A stretch of DNA of 64,000 nt from Mycobacterium sp. MS1601 (GCF_001984215.1 NZ_CP019420.1:6262001-6326000), one strand, 5' to 3'; positions 21,360 to 31,384 are shown, counted from the stretch's first letter. Notes: generated by a model not told the origin, from the letters alone. A program made the numbers and translations.

Positions 21360-23177
21360 TCAGGCCACGCTGCGCACGGCCTGGGTGAGGTTCTCGGCGC
21401 GCAGCTGTTCCAGGCGAAGCACCGGAGCGTCCAGCTGGACGGCCAGCGTGGCAGCCAATCCGAGCTTGATATAGGAGGTCTCGCAGTCGATCACCACTGC
21501 CGCGGCACCCTCGGCGACCAAGCGGGCGGCGGCGGCTCTGGTGCGGCCCAGTGGGTCCGGCCCACCGGTGGCGCGGCCGTCGGTCAACACCACCACCAGA
21601 GGTCTGCGCGCGCGGTCGCGCACCCTTTCCCGGGTCACCAGATCACGGGCTGCCAGCAGGCCCTCGGCCAGCGGGGTCTTGCCACCGGTGTCGAACCGGG
21701 CCAGCCGCCGCGACGCGATGTAGGCCGACGACGTGGGAGGTAGCAGCACACTGGCCGAACGCTGGCGGAAAGTGATGACGGCGACCTTGTCGCGGCGCTG
21801 GTAGGCGTCGCGCAGCAGCGACAGTGCCGCGCCGCTGACCGCCGACATCCGGTCGCGGGCGGCCATCGACCCCGAAGCGTCGACCAGGAAAATCACCAGA
21901 TTGCCTTCACGGCCTTCGCGTATCGCGGTGCGCAGGTCCTCGACATCCGGGCGCAGCGGACCCGGCCGGTGTGCGGCGGCCAGCACGGTGGCGAACAAGT
22001 GCACACCGTGGCCGTCGTCGGAGTCCGCCGTGGCGGCGCCCACCACGGCGCCGGTCCGGTTGCGCGCCCGTGACCGTCGCCCCGGTGCTCCTTCCCCGAC
22101 ACCGGGCACCCGCAGCGCCTTGGTTCGGAACGGCTGCACAGGCGGTGCACTCGGTTTGGACGCAGCGCCCGCGGACGACGAATCACGCTGCTGCTGCGAG
22201 TTTTCCGACGGGCGCGCCCCGCCGCCGCCGGACGGATCAGGGTCGGGCTCGGGTTCGGGCTCGGTGGAATCGGACTGCGCCAGAGCTTCGTCCAGCACAC
22301 CCGGGTCCAGGCCGGGGTCGTCGAACGGATCGCGGCGACGCCGATGCGGTAACGCCAGCTCGGCGGCCACCCTGATGTCGTCCTGTTCGACTGCCTCGGC
22401 GCCGCGCCACGCGGCATGTGCCACCGCGGTGCGCGCCACCACGAGATCGGCCCGCATCCCGTCCACGTCGAAGGCCGCACACAGGGCGGCGATACTGCGT
22501 AAAGAGTTGTCACTCAACGTCACAGCGGGCACCCGCGACCGCGCGTCGGCGACGCGGCGGGCCACCTCGGCGTCAGCGTCGGCGTAGCGGGCGGCGAAGG
22601 CGTCCGGGTCGGCTTCGTAATCCATCCTGGCCCGGATCACCGCGACACGGACGTCGACGTCGCGGGAGGCCCGCACGTCGACGGTGAGCCCGAACCGGTC
22701 CAGCAATTGGGGGCGCAACTCCCCCTCTTCGGGGTTCATGGTGCCTATCAAGACGAATCTGGCGTCGTGCGAGTGGGATACGCCGTCACGTTCGATGTGC
22801 ACTCGCCCCATCGCGGCGGCGTCCAGCAGCACGTCGACCAGGTGGTCGTGCAGCAGGTTCACTTCGTCGACGTAGAGCACCCCACGGTGGGCGCGGGCCA
22901 GCAGCCCGGGCGAGAAGGCGTGTTCCCCGTCGTGGAGCACCTTCTGCAGGTCCAACGAGCCCACCACGCGGTCCTCGGTGGCGCCGATGGGCAGTTCCAC
23001 GAGCCGGCCGTCGTCCACCGCGGTCAGAATGTTCGACAAGGCCCGCACGGCAGTCGATTTGGCGGTGCCTTTCTCGCCGCGGATCAACACCCCACCGATA
23101 TCGGGGCGCACTGCGCACAGCACGAGAGCCAACCGCAGCTGATCGTGCCCGACGATCGCGCTGAACGGATACGTCAC
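21360..23177 (-). CDS. Mg/Co-chelatase-like AAA+ and VWA fusion
   Basis: A 605-residue fusion of a ChlI-type AAA+ ATPase and a ChlD-type integrin-I domain. Walker A is GEKGTAKST (residues 34-42), Walker B lies in [11 protein letters not shown], and sensor motifs follow. A Pro/Gly/acidic linker (about residues 305-365) leads to the VWA domain with the MIDAS motif [10 protein letters not shown]. It needs a large porphyrin-binding subunit (ChlH/CobN), not present in this window. The cobO/cobB neighbours suggest cobalt insertion for B12. Equivalent to Rv2850c. Confidence 0.9.
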   Translation of the reverse strand: MTYPFSAIVGHDQLRLALVLCAVRPDIGGVLIRGEKGTAKSTAVRALSNILTAVDDGRLVELPIGATEDRVVGSLDLQKVLHDGEHAFSPGLLARAHRGVLYVDEVNLLHDHLVDVLLDAAAMGRVHIERDGVSHSHDARFVLIGTMNPEEGELRPQLLDRFGLTVDVRASRDVDVRVAVIRARMDYEADPDAFAARYADADAEVARRVADARSRVPAVTLSDNSLRSIAALCAAFDVDGMRADLVVARTAVAHAAWRGAEAVEQDDIRVAAELALPHRRRRDPFDDPGLDPGVLDEALAQSDSTEPEPEPDPDPSGGGGARPSENSQQQRDSSSAGAASKPSAPPVQPFRTKALRVPGVGEGAPGRRSRARNRTGAVVGAATADSDDGHGVHLFATVLAAAHRPGPLRPDVEDLRTAIREGREGNLVIFLVDASGSMAARDRMSAVSGAALSLLRDAYQRRDKVAVITFRQRSASVLLPPTSSAYIASRRLARFDTGGKTPLAEGLLAARDLVTRERVRDRARRPLVVVLTDGRATGGPDPLGRTRAAAARLVAEGAAAVVIDCETSYIKLGLAATLAVQLDAPVLRLEQLRAENLTQAVRSVA

Positions 23178-23644
23178 GCCTGATCCTCGGTGCGACTTCC
23201 CTGTCGCAGCATCGGCACGTGCGGAATCCCGTCGTCGAGGTACTCGTCGCCGTCACGGACGAAACCGTGGGCCGAGTACATCTCCACCAGGTAGGTCTGC
23301 GCGTCGATCCGGCAGCTGTAGTCGCCGACCTCGGCGATCGCTGCCTGCAACAGCCGGGTGGTGTGGCCTTGCCCGCGAGCGGACTGTTTGGTGCACACCC
23401 GGCCGATCCGGAAAGACTTCGCTCCCCCGGTGTGCTCCTCCATCAGCCGCAGGGTGGCGATCACCTCACCGTCGGGCAGGTCCAGCCAGAAGTGCCGGGT
23501 CTCCGGCAGCAGGTCACGGCCGTCGAGTTCCGGGTAGGCACAGGCCTGTTCGACGACGAACACCTCTACCCGCAGCTTCAGCAGCTCATACAGCGTCGCC
23601 GCGCTGAGGTCCTGGGCCCATTTCCTGCGCAGAGCTACCGTCAC
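23174..23644 (-). CDS. GNAT acetyltransferase, ElaA-like
   Basis: 156 residues with the ElaA pattern [27 protein letters not shown] in two parts and an acetyl-CoA loop in [21 protein letters not shown], where RGQGHT is the pyrophosphate-binding turn. Substrate unknown. GTG 23644 overlaps the mqo stop, and its own stop overlaps the chelatase start, so it is coupled to both. Equivalent to Rv2851c. Confidence 0.85.
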   Translation of the reverse strand: MTVALRRKWAQDLSAATLYELLKLRVEVFVVEQACAYPELDGRDLLPETRHFWLDLPDGEVIATLRLMEEHTGGAKSFRIGRVCTKQSARGQGHTTRLLQAAIAEVGDYSCRIDAQTYLVEMYSAHGFVRDGDEYLDDGIPHVPMLRQGSRTEDQA

Positions 23645-25218
23645 ACCACTCCTGCAGGCTCGGGATCATCGGACTCGGAGGCGGACACCGAGGTGTCGGG
23701 ACCGGCGGCCAGGGCAGCCGCTCCCGCGTCGGCACCGGCTTCCAGGCCCAGCACCTTGGTGCCCCAGTCCCAGACCTCGGCGAACAGCTCGGGCTCGTGC
23801 GAGAGTTCGGTGCCCAGCGACGGGATCATCTCCTTGAGCCTGGGCTGCCAGGCCTGATAACGATCACCGAAGCAGCGCTTCATCACGTCCAGCATGGCCG
23901 GGACAGCGGTGGATGCGCCGGGCGAGGCGCCCAACAGGCCCGCGATGCTTCCGTCAGCGGCCGCCAGCACGGTGGTGCCGAATTCGAGGGTGCCGCCCTT
24001 GCCCTTGGCCGGCTTGATGACCTGCACACGTTGTCCGGCGATGGTGAGCTCCCAGTCGGAATCGAGTGCACTGGGCGCAAAGACCCGCAGCGCGTCGACA
24101 CGGTCGCCCTCGGACAGCATCAGCTGACCGATGAGGTACTTCACCAGGCTCATCTGCGACAGGCCGACACCGAGCATCGAGGCCAGGTTGTCCGGCTTGA
24201 CCGACAGCGGCAGATCGGTGACCTTGCCCTGCTTGAGGAACTTCGGCGACCAGCCGGCGAACGGCCCGAACAGCAGCCAGGGCTTGCCGTTGATGATGCG
24301 GGTGTCCAGGTGCGGGGCCGACATGGGCGGGGCACCCAACGGCGGGAAGCCGTAGACCTTGGCCCGGTGGCCGCTGGTGACGGCCGGATTGGAGGCGCGC
24401 AGGAACTGCCCACCCACCGGGAAGCCACCGTAGCCCTTGGCCTCCTTGATGCCCGACTTCTGCAGCAGGTGCAGTGCATCACCGCCTGCGCCGACGAAGA
24501 CGAACTTGGTGTTCAGTGTGCGCTTGGCGCCGGTGCGGCGGTTGACCACCTTGACAGTCCAGCTGCCGTCGGACTGCTGGGAGACGTCACGCACCTCGTG
24601 ACCGAACATCGCGGTGGTGCCGCTGCGCACCCCGAACCCGATGAGTTGCTTTGCCAGCGATCCGAAGTCGATGTCGGTGCCGTCGGTGGTCCAATTAAGC
24701 GCCACCGGCTCGGCGAAGTTGCGCTTGGCCGCCATGAACGGCAGCCGGCGGGCGAACTCGTCGGCGTCGTTGATGAATTCGGTGGTGGCGAACAGCGGGT
24801 TGGACGCCAGTGCATCGCGTCGCTTGCGCAGGTACTCCACCCGGTCGGCACCCTCGACGAAGCTGACGTGCGGCACCGGGTTCAAGAAGTTGCGGACGTC
24901 GGGCAGGATGCCCTTCTCGACGGCGTGGGCCCAGAACTGCCGGGACACCTGGAACTGCTCGTTGACGGCGACGGCCTTGGTGATGTCGATGGTGCCGTCC
25001 GACTTCTCCGGGGTGTAGTTGAGCTCACACAGTGCGGAGTGCCCGGTGCCCGCGTTGTTCCACGGGTCGCTGCTCTCGGCCGCCGCGCCGTCGAGTCGCT
25101 CGATCAAGGTGATCGACCAGTTGGGCTCGACGATGCGCAGCAGGGCGCCCAGGGTGGCGCTCATGATTCCGGCGCCGACCAGCACGACGTCCGTCTTGGT
25201 GATGTTCGCGTCTGACAC
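23641..25218 (-). CDS. mqo: malate:quinone oxidoreductase
   Basis: 525-residue FAD-dependent enzyme of the peripheral membrane type. The N-terminal dinucleotide-binding motif is [17 protein letters not shown], and [26 protein letters not shown] (in part) is the typical Mqo segment. It oxidises malate to oxaloacetate and feeds the quinone pool. The last 25-30 residues are a low-complexity acidic/Ala tail. Start is GTG 25218. It is downstream of the TetR gene on the same strand, 45 bp away. Equivalent to Rv2852c. Confidence 0.93.
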   Translation of the reverse strand: MSDANITKTDVVLVGAGIMSATLGALLRIVEPNWSITLIERLDGAAAESSDPWNNAGTGHSALCELNYTPEKSDGTIDITKAVAVNEQFQVSRQFWAHAVEKGILPDVRNFLNPVPHVSFVEGADRVEYLRKRRDALASNPLFATTEFINDADEFARRLPFMAAKRNFAEPVALNWTTDGTDIDFGSLAKQLIGFGVRSGTTAMFGHEVRDVSQQSDGSWTVKVVNRRTGAKRTLNTKFVFVGAGGDALHLLQKSGIKEAKGYGGFPVGGQFLRASNPAVTSGHRAKVYGFPPLGAPPMSAPHLDTRIINGKPWLLFGPFAGWSPKFLKQGKVTDLPLSVKPDNLASMLGVGLSQMSLVKYLIGQLMLSEGDRVDALRVFAPSALDSDWELTIAGQRVQVIKPAKGKGGTLEFGTTVLAAADGSIAGLLGASPGASTAVPAMLDVMKRCFGDRYQAWQPRLKEMIPSLGTELSHEPELFAEVWDWGTKVLGLEAGADAGAAALAAGPDTSVSASESDDPEPAGVV

Positions 25219-25263
25219 CCGTTCGTCCTTCGAGTCGAGCCTGGCTTCTGTTGTGGTGCCAGG

Positions 25264-25827
25264 TTAGCCCGCGTCGAATTGTGACGGGGCACGCAGTCCG
25301 TCGATGAGAATCCGCAGCAGCCGGTCCCGCTGCCGGTCATCGCGGTCAGGTTGTTCGCCGACCCAGGCGATGGCCGCCGCCATGTCCAGGACGTCGCCGA
25401 TTGCCGCATCGGCGCGCAGCTGCCCCGCCGCCACGGCCTCGGCAATCAGCATTTCCCCCGCTTCGCCGGCGGCCCTGCAGGCCTCCTTGCCGGGGTCGTC
25501 GTCCTGGGGCGGCGCCACCAAACTGCGGGCCAACCCATCAAAGAGGCCGGCCTCGGCGATGTAGGCGGTCAGCCAGTGCCCCAGCGCTGTCACCGGGTCC
25601 GCGGTACCCGAGAGCTTGCGGGCCAGCACTGCGAGATCCCGTAATCCTGTCTCGATGACCGCCAGCACCAGCTGGTCTCTGGTGGGGAAATGGCGGTACA
25701 GGGTTCCCGGTCCCACTCCGGCGGCACGGGCGATGTCGTCGAGTGACGCCGACACACCGGACTTCTGGAACGCCTCGGTGGCGGCATCGAGAATCCGGCG
25801 TCGGTTTCGCGCGGCATCAGCCCGCAC
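25264..25827 (-). CDS. TetR family transcriptional regulator
   Basis: 187-residue TetR repressor. The HTH is in residues 8-55: RILDAATEAFQKSGV, SLDDIARAAGVGPGTLYRHF, then PTRDQLVLAVIE. The C-terminal ligand domain is helical and ends in a loose tail. GTG 25827 is chosen because AGGAGGGG lies three to six bases upstream; ATG 25863 would swallow this site. It is divergent from an F420-type oxidoreductase, with two palindromes in the shared promoter, and so likely represses itself and that gene. Confidence 0.9.
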   Translation of the reverse strand: MRADAARNRRRILDAATEAFQKSGVSASLDDIARAAGVGPGTLYRHFPTRDQLVLAVIETGLRDLAVLARKLSGTADPVTALGHWLTAYIAEAGLFDGLARSLVAPPQDDDPGKEACRAAGEAGEMLIAEAVAAGQLRADAAIGDVLDMAAAIAWVGEQPDRDDRQRDRLLRILIDGLRAPSQFDAG

Positions 25828-25846
25828 AGGCCCCTCCTGTCGACAA

Positions 25847-25885
25847 GCGGAGACTGTCTCCATATATTGAGCGGAGACACTCTCC
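25847..25885. promoter_or_regulatory. two TetR-type operator palindromes
   Basis: GCGGAGACTGTCTCC (25847-25861) and GCGGAGACACTCTCC (25871-25885) are direct copies 24 bp apart. The core GGAGAC-T-GTCTCC of the first is a perfect palindrome; the second is an imperfect version. Both lie between the divergent starts at 25827 (tetR) and 25918 (oxidoreductase), where a TetR autoregulator would bind. Confidence 0.75.
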
Positions 25886-25917
25886 GAATAGTATCTACCG
25901 TGCCAAGGAGCATCACC

Positions 25918-26853
25918 GTGCGCGTCACTCCCATGTCCCTGCCCAACTCTTCCGACACCCTCACCACGGTGATCAGCTCGGTCATTGCCGCCGACGCCGC
26001 GGGGCTCAGTCGAGCCTGGCTGCCCCAGCTGCCGCCGGTACCGGGGCTGGCCCCCTGGGACGCGCTCACGGCGTTGGCACTGGCCGGGCAACAGGCCCGC
26101 CGCATCGATCTGGGCACCAGCGTCAATGTCACCTATCACCAGCACCCGTTCACATTGGCCCGCCAGGCGCTGACCACCAACGCCGCCGTCGACGGCCGGC
26201 TGACCCTCGGTGTCGGGACCGGGCACCAGCCGATGGTCGAAGCGCTGGGTCATTCCTTCGAGCGACCCGCCCGGTACATGCGGGAATTCCTGGAGATCCT
26301 GATCCCCGCCATGGCCGGCGCCGAGCTGGACTACCACGGCAGCCACCTCACGGCCGTGGGGCGCGTGGAACTGGCCGCGCCGGCGCCCCAGGTGGTCATC
26401 GCCGCACTGGGCCCGCGCATGCTCGACCTCGCCGCCGAACTGACCGACGGCACGGTCACCACCTGGACGGGCCCCAGAACGCTGGAACAGCACATCATTC
26501 CGCGGATCACCAACCGCGCAGCACAGCTTGGCCGGCCCGCACCACAGGTCATCGCCTCGTTGCCGGTGCTCGTCACCCAGGACGTCGACGCCGCGCGACA
26601 GTCACTGTCCGAGGCCTTCGGCTACACCGCGGAGATGCCGTCCTACCGAGGCGTACTGGACCGCGAGGGTGTCGCCGGTGTTGGCGACATCGCCGTCGCC
26701 GGCGACGAAGAGCAGGTGGTGCAACAGTTGCGCCGGCTCGCCGACATCGGCGTCACCGAGTTCGTCGGATTCCTCTTCGGCGACCCTGAGACGGTGCACC
26801 GCACCCGCGCGTTGCTCGCCGGTCTGCAACGGGAGCGTGCGCCGCTACAGTGA
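25918..26853 (+). CDS. LLM class (F420-dependent type) oxidoreductase
   Basis: 311-residue TIM-barrel protein of the luciferase-like class. Supporting segments: LPQLPPVPGLAPWDALTAL, LGTSVNVTYHQHPFTLARQA, LTLGVGTGHQPMVE and APQVVIAALGPRMLDLAAE. Most mycobacterial members use F420 rather than FMN, which I infer. GTG 25918 follows AAGGAG at 25905-25910. The substrate is unknown. It is controlled in all likelihood by the divergent TetR protein and is followed after 4 bp by an alpha/beta hydrolase, suggesting a two-gene unit. Confidence 0.85.
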   Translation: MRVTPMSLPNSSDTLTTVISSVIAADAAGLSRAWLPQLPPVPGLAPWDALTALALAGQQARRIDLGTSVNVTYHQHPFTLARQALTTNAAVDGRLTLGVGTGHQPMVEALGHSFERPARYMREFLEILIPAMAGAELDYHGSHLTAVGRVELAAPAPQVVIAALGPRMLDLAAELTDGTVTTWTGPRTLEQHIIPRITNRAAQLGRPAPQVIASLPVLVTQDVDAARQSLSEAFGYTAEMPSYRGVLDREGVAGVGDIAVAGDEEQVVQQLRRLADIGVTEFVGFLFGDPETVHRTRALLAGLQRERAPLQ

Positions 26854-26857
26854 ACGC

Positions 26858-27850
26858 GTGACGGCATGGGATCCCGACATCCTGCCCGGATTCGTCCAGA
26901 CCACGGTCGAACTGGGTGCCGACCCACACGGTGAAGGCGATCTGGTGGCCACCCTGGTGCGCCCGGAGCACGTCAGCCCGACCAGGCACGCCGTTCTGGC
27001 GGTACACGGCTACACCGACTACTTCTTCAACACCGAATTGGCCGATCGGTTCGCCGACCACGGTGTCGCCTTCTATGCCCTCGATCTGCACAAGTGCGGC
27101 CGGTCGTGGCGGGAAGGCCAGACCCCGCACTTCACCACCGATCTGACCCGATACGACGCCGAGCTGGAACGCGCACTGACGATCATCCGCCAGGAAACCG
27201 ACGATGCCACCACGTGCGTGTACGGCCACTCCGCCGGCGGGTTGATCGTCACACTGTGGCTGGACCGGGTGCGCCGCCGTGACGCCACCGCCGCACTGGG
27301 TATCGGCGGACTGGTGCTCAACAGCCCGTTCTTCGACCTGCGCGGTCCGGCGATCCTGCGCAGTCCACCCACTGGCGCCGCCCTGAGGGGACTGGCCCGA
27401 CTGCGCAAGCTCCAGGTGGTGCGCAAACCCACCCCCGGCGGGTACGGCACGTCGCTGCACCGCGACTACTCCGGTGAATTCGACTACGACTTGGCACTCA
27501 AACCGGTGGGCGGGTTCCCGGTCACCTTCGGCTGGATCAACGCGGTCCGCCGCGGCCACGCCCGGCTGCACCGCGGCCTTGACGTGGGCGTGCCAAATCT
27601 GATCCTGCGCTCGGACCACAGTGTGACCGAGACCAACGATCCGCGTGCGCTGCAGACCGGTGACGCGGTGCTCGACGTCTCCCAGATCGCGCGCTGGGCC
27701 GGCTGTGTCGGCGGCACGCACACCACAGTGGCACCCGTCGTCGACGCCAAACACGATGTCTTCCTGTCACTTTCAGCTCCGCGTGCTGCTGCCTACCGCG
27801 AGCTGCACCGCTGGCTGGACCTCTACCTCAACACCTCCTCCGTCAGCTGA
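26858..27850 (+). CDS. alpha/beta hydrolase (lysophospholipase-like)
   Basis: 330-residue cytosolic hydrolase. The core fold shows VLAVHGYTDYFFNTELADRF, YALDLHKCGRS, the nucleophile elbow YGHSAGGLIV and a final His in DAKHDVFLSL; the acid is probably in ILRSDHS. It resembles monoglyceride lipase/lysophospholipase enzymes. GTG 26858 follows the previous stop by 4 bp, so it is co-transcribed with the LLM enzyme. It resembles Rv2854, and lies just upstream of mtr as in M. tuberculosis. Confidence 0.85.
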   Translation: MTAWDPDILPGFVQTTVELGADPHGEGDLVATLVRPEHVSPTRHAVLAVHGYTDYFFNTELADRFADHGVAFYALDLHKCGRSWREGQTPHFTTDLTRYDAELERALTIIRQETDDATTCVYGHSAGGLIVTLWLDRVRRRDATAALGIGGLVLNSPFFDLRGPAILRSPPTGAALRGLARLRKLQVVRKPTPGGYGTSLHRDYSGEFDYDLALKPVGGFPVTFGWINAVRRGHARLHRGLDVGVPNLILRSDHSVTETNDPRALQTGDAVLDVSQIARWAGCVGGTHTTVAPVVDAKHDVFLSLSAPRAAAYRELHRWLDLYLNTSSVS

Positions 27851-27864
27851 ACAGGACTGCGCAC

Positions 27865-29280
27865 ATGGAACATTTCGACCTGGCGATCATCGGCACCGGC
27901 TCGGGAAACAGCATCCTCGACGAACGGTATGACGGCAAGAAGGTGGCGATCTGCGAGCAGGGCACCTTCGGCGGTACCTGCCTCAACGTCGGCTGCATTC
28001 CCACCAAGATGTTCGTCTATGCAGCGGAAGTTGCTGCCACCATTCGCGATTCGGCCCGGTTCGGCATCGACGCCAGCATCGAGAAGGTGCGCTGGAGCGA
28101 TATCGTCTCACGGGTCTTCGGGCGCATCGACCCGATCGCGATGGGCGGTGAACGCTACCGGCGCTCCTCACCGAACGTCACCGTGTTCGACAGCCACACC
28201 CGTTTCGGACCCACCCGTGACGACGGCCGCCATGTGCTGCGCACCGAAGCGGGTGACGAGTTCACCGCCGATCAGGTGGTGATTGCCGCGGGTGCGCGCG
28301 CGTCGGTCCCCGAGGCCATCGCAGGATGCGGGGTGCAGTACTACACCAGCGACACCATCATGCGGATCTCCGAGTTGCCCGAGCACCTGATCATCGTCGG
28401 CGGCGGTTTTGTCGCCGCCGAGTTCGCGCACGTGTTCTCGGCACTGGGTACCCGCGTGACGATGGTGATCCGCGGATCAGCGCTGCTGACCCACTGCGAC
28501 GACACGATCTGCGAGCGGTTCACCGATGTGGCCGGCAAGAAATGGGACATCCACAGCCGCCGCAACGTCGTCGGTTCCCGGCCGTGCGAGTCCGGGGTGG
28601 AGCTGGAACTCGACGACGGCTCGCTCCTGGCCGGCGACGCGCTCCTGGTGGCGACTGGCCGAATCCCCAACGGCGACTTGCTGTCTGCGGACTCGGCCGG
28701 CGTCGAGCTGGACGATGACGGCCTGATCAAGGTCGACGAATACCAGCGCACCACCGCCCGCGGGATCTTCGCCCTCGGCGACGTGAGCTCGCCGTATCAG
28801 CTCAAGCACGTCGCCAACCACGAAGCCCGGGTGGTGCGCCACAACCTGCTGACCGACTGGGACGACACCGAGACCCTGGTGGCGTCCGACCACCGTTTTG
28901 TGCCGTCCGCGGTGTTCACCGATCCGCAGATCGCGATGGTGGGGCTCACCGAGAACCAGGCCAGAGCTGCCGGGTACCGCGCCATCACCAAGGTGCAGGA
29001 CTACGGCGACGTCGCCTATGGCTGGGCGATGGAGGACACCACCGGTATCGCCAAGATCGTTGTCGACCAGGACACCGGGAGCATCCTGGGTGCGCACATC
29101 ATGGGGCATCAGGCGTCGTCGCTGATCCAGCCGTTGATCCAGGCCATGAGCTTCGGACTCGGTGGCCAGGAGATGGCCCGCGGGCAGTACTGGATCCATC
29201 CGGCGTTGCCCGAGGTGATCGAGAACGCGTTGCTGGCTCTGTGCGGCGAGCCGTCCTGGCCTCCGCCCAAGCGGCATTAG
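27865..29280 (+). CDS. mtr: mycothione reductase
   Basis: 471-residue pyridine nucleotide-disulfide oxidoreductase. FAD-binding IIGTGSGNSI is at the N-terminus, the redox pair is GGTCLNVGCIPTK (near residues 40-50), NADPH-binding IIVGGGFVAAEFAHVF near 175, a second FAD motif in GIFALGDVSS, and the C-terminal HPALPE carrying the active-site His. It recycles mycothione disulfide to mycothiol, the actinobacterial thiol. ATG 27865 is 14 bp after the hydrolase. Equivalent to Rv2855. Confidence 0.95.
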   Translation: MEHFDLAIIGTGSGNSILDERYDGKKVAICEQGTFGGTCLNVGCIPTKMFVYAAEVAATIRDSARFGIDASIEKVRWSDIVSRVFGRIDPIAMGGERYRRSSPNVTVFDSHTRFGPTRDDGRHVLRTEAGDEFTADQVVIAAGARASVPEAIAGCGVQYYTSDTIMRISELPEHLIIVGGGFVAAEFAHVFSALGTRVTMVIRGSALLTHCDDTICERFTDVAGKKWDIHSRRNVVGSRPCESGVELELDDGSLLAGDALLVATGRIPNGDLLSADSAGVELDDDGLIKVDEYQRTTARGIFALGDVSSPYQLKHVANHEARVVRHNLLTDWDDTETLVASDHRFVPSAVFTDPQIAMVGLTENQARAAGYRAITKVQDYGDVAYGWAMEDTTGIAKIVVDQDTGSILGAHIMGHQASSLIQPLIQAMSFGLGGQEMARGQYWIHPALPEVIENALLALCGEPSWPPPKRH

Positions 29281-29289
29281 GGTCTGCCC

Positions 29290-29655
29290 ATGAACGCCGA
29301 TCGTTTGCCCGACGAGCAGGCCGGCTTGATCGTCGAGGTCTTCCGCATGCTCGCCGACACCACCCGCATCCAGATCCTGTGGGCGCTGACGCACGGGGAA
29401 CGCTCGGTCAATGACCTGGCCGAGCACGTCGACAAACCCGCGCCGTCGGTGTCCCAGCACCTGGCGAAGCTGCGGATGGCTCGCCTGGTCCGCACCCGCA
29501 GGGAGGGCACCCAGGTGATCTACCGCCTGGAGAACGACCACGTGCGCCAGCTGGTGGTGGACGCCGTCCACAACGCCGAACACGCGGGCCCCGGCATCCC
29601 GGGCCACCACCGCCACGACAAGCAGGTGCACCCGCTGCCGGGCGAAACCGCCTAG
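29290..29655 (+). CDS. ArsR/SmtB metal sensor, KmtR-like
   Basis: 121-residue winged-helix repressor, 9 bp after mtr. Core: VFRMLADTTRIQILWAL, SVNDLAEHVDKPAPSVSQHLAKLR (split here), a beta wing, and EHAGPGIPGHHRHD at the C-terminus. It closely follows M. tuberculosis KmtR, a Ni/Co sensor. All five KmtR metal ligands align: His84, Glu97, His98, His106 and His107. It should therefore sense Ni/Co and derepress an exporter elsewhere; no cation efflux gene is adjacent here. Spacing suggests read-through from mtr. Confidence 0.85.
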   Translation: MNADRLPDEQAGLIVEVFRMLADTTRIQILWALTHGERSVNDLAEHVDKPAPSVSQHLAKLRMARLVRTRREGTQVIYRLENDHVRQLVVDAVHNAEHAGPGIPGHHRHDKQVHPLPGETA

Positions 29656-29738
29656 CTCAGCCGGCCGCAGCGTGCGGTGGTCGGCACGGGCACACTGCAG
29701 CGATAGCCGAGGCAACCGGTAGACGCACGGCGTGTGCT

Positions 29739-30905
29739 CTACATGTTGACGGTAGTAAGGGCGCTGCGGCGGGTCATCTGTGTGCTGACGGCCAGCGCGA
29801 TGAGGATCAGGACGAGTGCGGCCCACGGAGTGGTGAGGATGCCGGCGTTTTCGACAAGCACGCCACCGATCCAGGAGGCGAGTGCGATGCCTGCGTTGAA
29901 GGCCGCGATATTGAGTCCGCTGGCAGCTTTTTCGGCTCCTGCACCCCGGTCACTGGCCAAGCTGACTGAGTGGGTTTGCACGGGGGGAGAAATCAGGAAT
30001 GCGAAGACGCCCCAGATGAATATGGAGATCGCGATACCGAGCGCGCTGTGTGCGGTGAGGTAAACCAGGACGAAGCTCACCGCGAGGCCACCGAGGGCTA
30101 TGCGAATCACCAATGTGGTGCCGATGCGGTCCGACAGTGCTCCTCCAACGAGATTGCCGATGACGGTGGCAATGCCGAAGAGAAACAAAATCGCGGTGAC
30201 TCCGCCCGAGGTATAGCCGGCGTGCTCACTCAGGAGCGGCTCTAGGAAGGTGAACACCGCGAAGGTGGCGCCGAACCCGAGTCCGGTGACCACATAGGTG
30301 GACACCAGGTGCTTGTCTACCAATAGTGCGAGCTGTTCGGAGATACCGATGGTTTCGCCGGCGCGGGTGGACGGAACCATGGCGGCGATAGCGAGGGCGG
30401 CGAAGGCTCCGAGGGCGGCGACGATGGCGAAGGCAATGCGCCATCCAAGTGCGTTGCCGATGATGGTCCCGATCGGCACGCCGACAACCATGGCCACTGT
30501 GAGGCCGAGGAACATCAGCGAGATGGCACGGCCGGATTTGTCTTTGGGAACCATGGCGACGGCAGCCGGGGCGCCAAGCGCGAAGACAGTGCCGTGGGCG
30601 GCGCCGGCGATCAGACGTCCGGCAACCAGAGCGGGAAAGTTGGCGGCGACGGCCACCAGCAGATTGCCAACGCTGAAAAGCGTCATGAGCGCGACGAGTA
30701 CCCAACGGGAGTCGTAGCGACTGAGCTGCGAGGTGAGCAGTGGCGACAGCACGGTGATCGCGAGGGCATAGAGCGTCACCAGCAAACCCGCGGTGCCGAG
30801 CGAGACATGGATGTCTGCGGCGATGGTGGGCAGCAGGCCGACGAGCACGAACTCGCTGATACCGATGGCGAAGGCGGCGAGGGTGAGGGAGGTCAGGCGG
30901 ATCAC
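29739..30905 (-). CDS. MFS transporter (DHA1, AraJ/YdhP type)
   Basis: 388-residue, 12-helix major facilitator. The N-terminus FAIGISEFVLVGLLPTIAADI and the following AGRLIAGAAHGTVFALGAPAA segments are typical of the AraJ/YdhP exporters. GTG 30905 follows GAGGAGA. GC content looks lower, and codon use less GC-biased, than the flanking genes. The gene follows a GlcG-like gene and is divergent, with it, from an IclR regulator. The conserved backbone does not include this block, which suggests transfer. Substrate unknown. Confidence 0.85.
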   Translation of the reverse strand: MIRLTSLTLAAFAIGISEFVLVGLLPTIAADIHVSLGTAGLLVTLYALAITVLSPLLTSQLSRYDSRWVLVALMTLFSVGNLLVAVAANFPALVAGRLIAGAAHGTVFALGAPAAVAMVPKDKSGRAISLMFLGLTVAMVVGVPIGTIIGNALGWRIAFAIVAALGAFAALAIAAMVPSTRAGETIGISEQLALLVDKHLVSTYVVTGLGFGATFAVFTFLEPLLSEHAGYTSGGVTAILFLFGIATVIGNLVGGALSDRIGTTLVIRIALGGLAVSFVLVYLTAHSALGIAISIFIWGVFAFLISPPVQTHSVSLASDRGAGAEKAASGLNIAAFNAGIALASWIGGVLVENAGILTTPWAALVLILIALAVSTQMTRRSALTTVNM

Positions 30906-30979
30906 GGCGGTCTCCTCATAAAGTGACGTCGCTGGCGCATCACCTGGTGAGCCAGCGACGTGGCGAGCTGTTTGGCGGG

Positions 30980-31372
30980 TCAGAAGACTCTGGCGCCGAC
31001 GCGGGCGAGTTCCTCGTCGGCGTCCACACTGGCGCCGGCCACGCCGAGACCGCCGATAATCTGGTCGCCATCGCGTAGGACGACGCCACCACCGAAACTG
31101 ATGAGCCCCCCGTTGGTGTGTTCGATCGAGTAGATCGGTCCGCCGGGTTGTGCGTCAGGACCGAGGTCGATGCTGTCGATACCGAACAACGCCGCGGTGC
31201 GGGCCTTCTTTTGGGAAACCTCGACCGGCCCGGTGACCGACCCATGCATGCGGCGGAAGGCCTGCAGTACCCCGGAGGCGTCCACCACTGTGATTGCTAC
31301 GGCAAATCCCCGATCGATTGCCTCGCGGGCCACGGCCTCAACGGCGTGTGCTGCACGCGTCTCAAACGTCAT
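30980..31372 (-). CDS. GlcG/HbpS-type heme-binding family protein
   Basis: 130-residue DUF336 protein. Family features: AVAITVVDASGVLQAFRRM, then KKARTAALF and GGVVLRDGDQIIGGLGVAG. ATG 31372 is preceded by GGAGGAACG, favouring it over the in-frame ATG at 31420. Family members include HbpS, which binds heme or cobalamin, and GlcG of glycolate clusters; which applies is unknown. It lies upstream of the MFS gene on the same strand, with 74 bp between. Confidence 0.8.
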   Translation of the reverse strand: MTFETRAAHAVEAVAREAIDRGFAVAITVVDASGVLQAFRRMHGSVTGPVEVSQKKARTAALFGIDSIDLGPDAQPGGPIYSIEHTNGGLISFGGGVVLRDGDQIIGGLGVAGASVDADEELARVGARVF

Positions 31373-31384
31373 CGTTCCTCCATA

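Noticed and set aside
26854..27754. Leftward 333-codon reading opposite the alpha/beta hydrolase
   Set aside because: Shadow of the rightward hydrolase with no family features.
29661..29690. Small CCGCA/TGCGG hairpin after the KmtR-like gene
   Set aside because: Five base pairs only, too weak to call a terminator.
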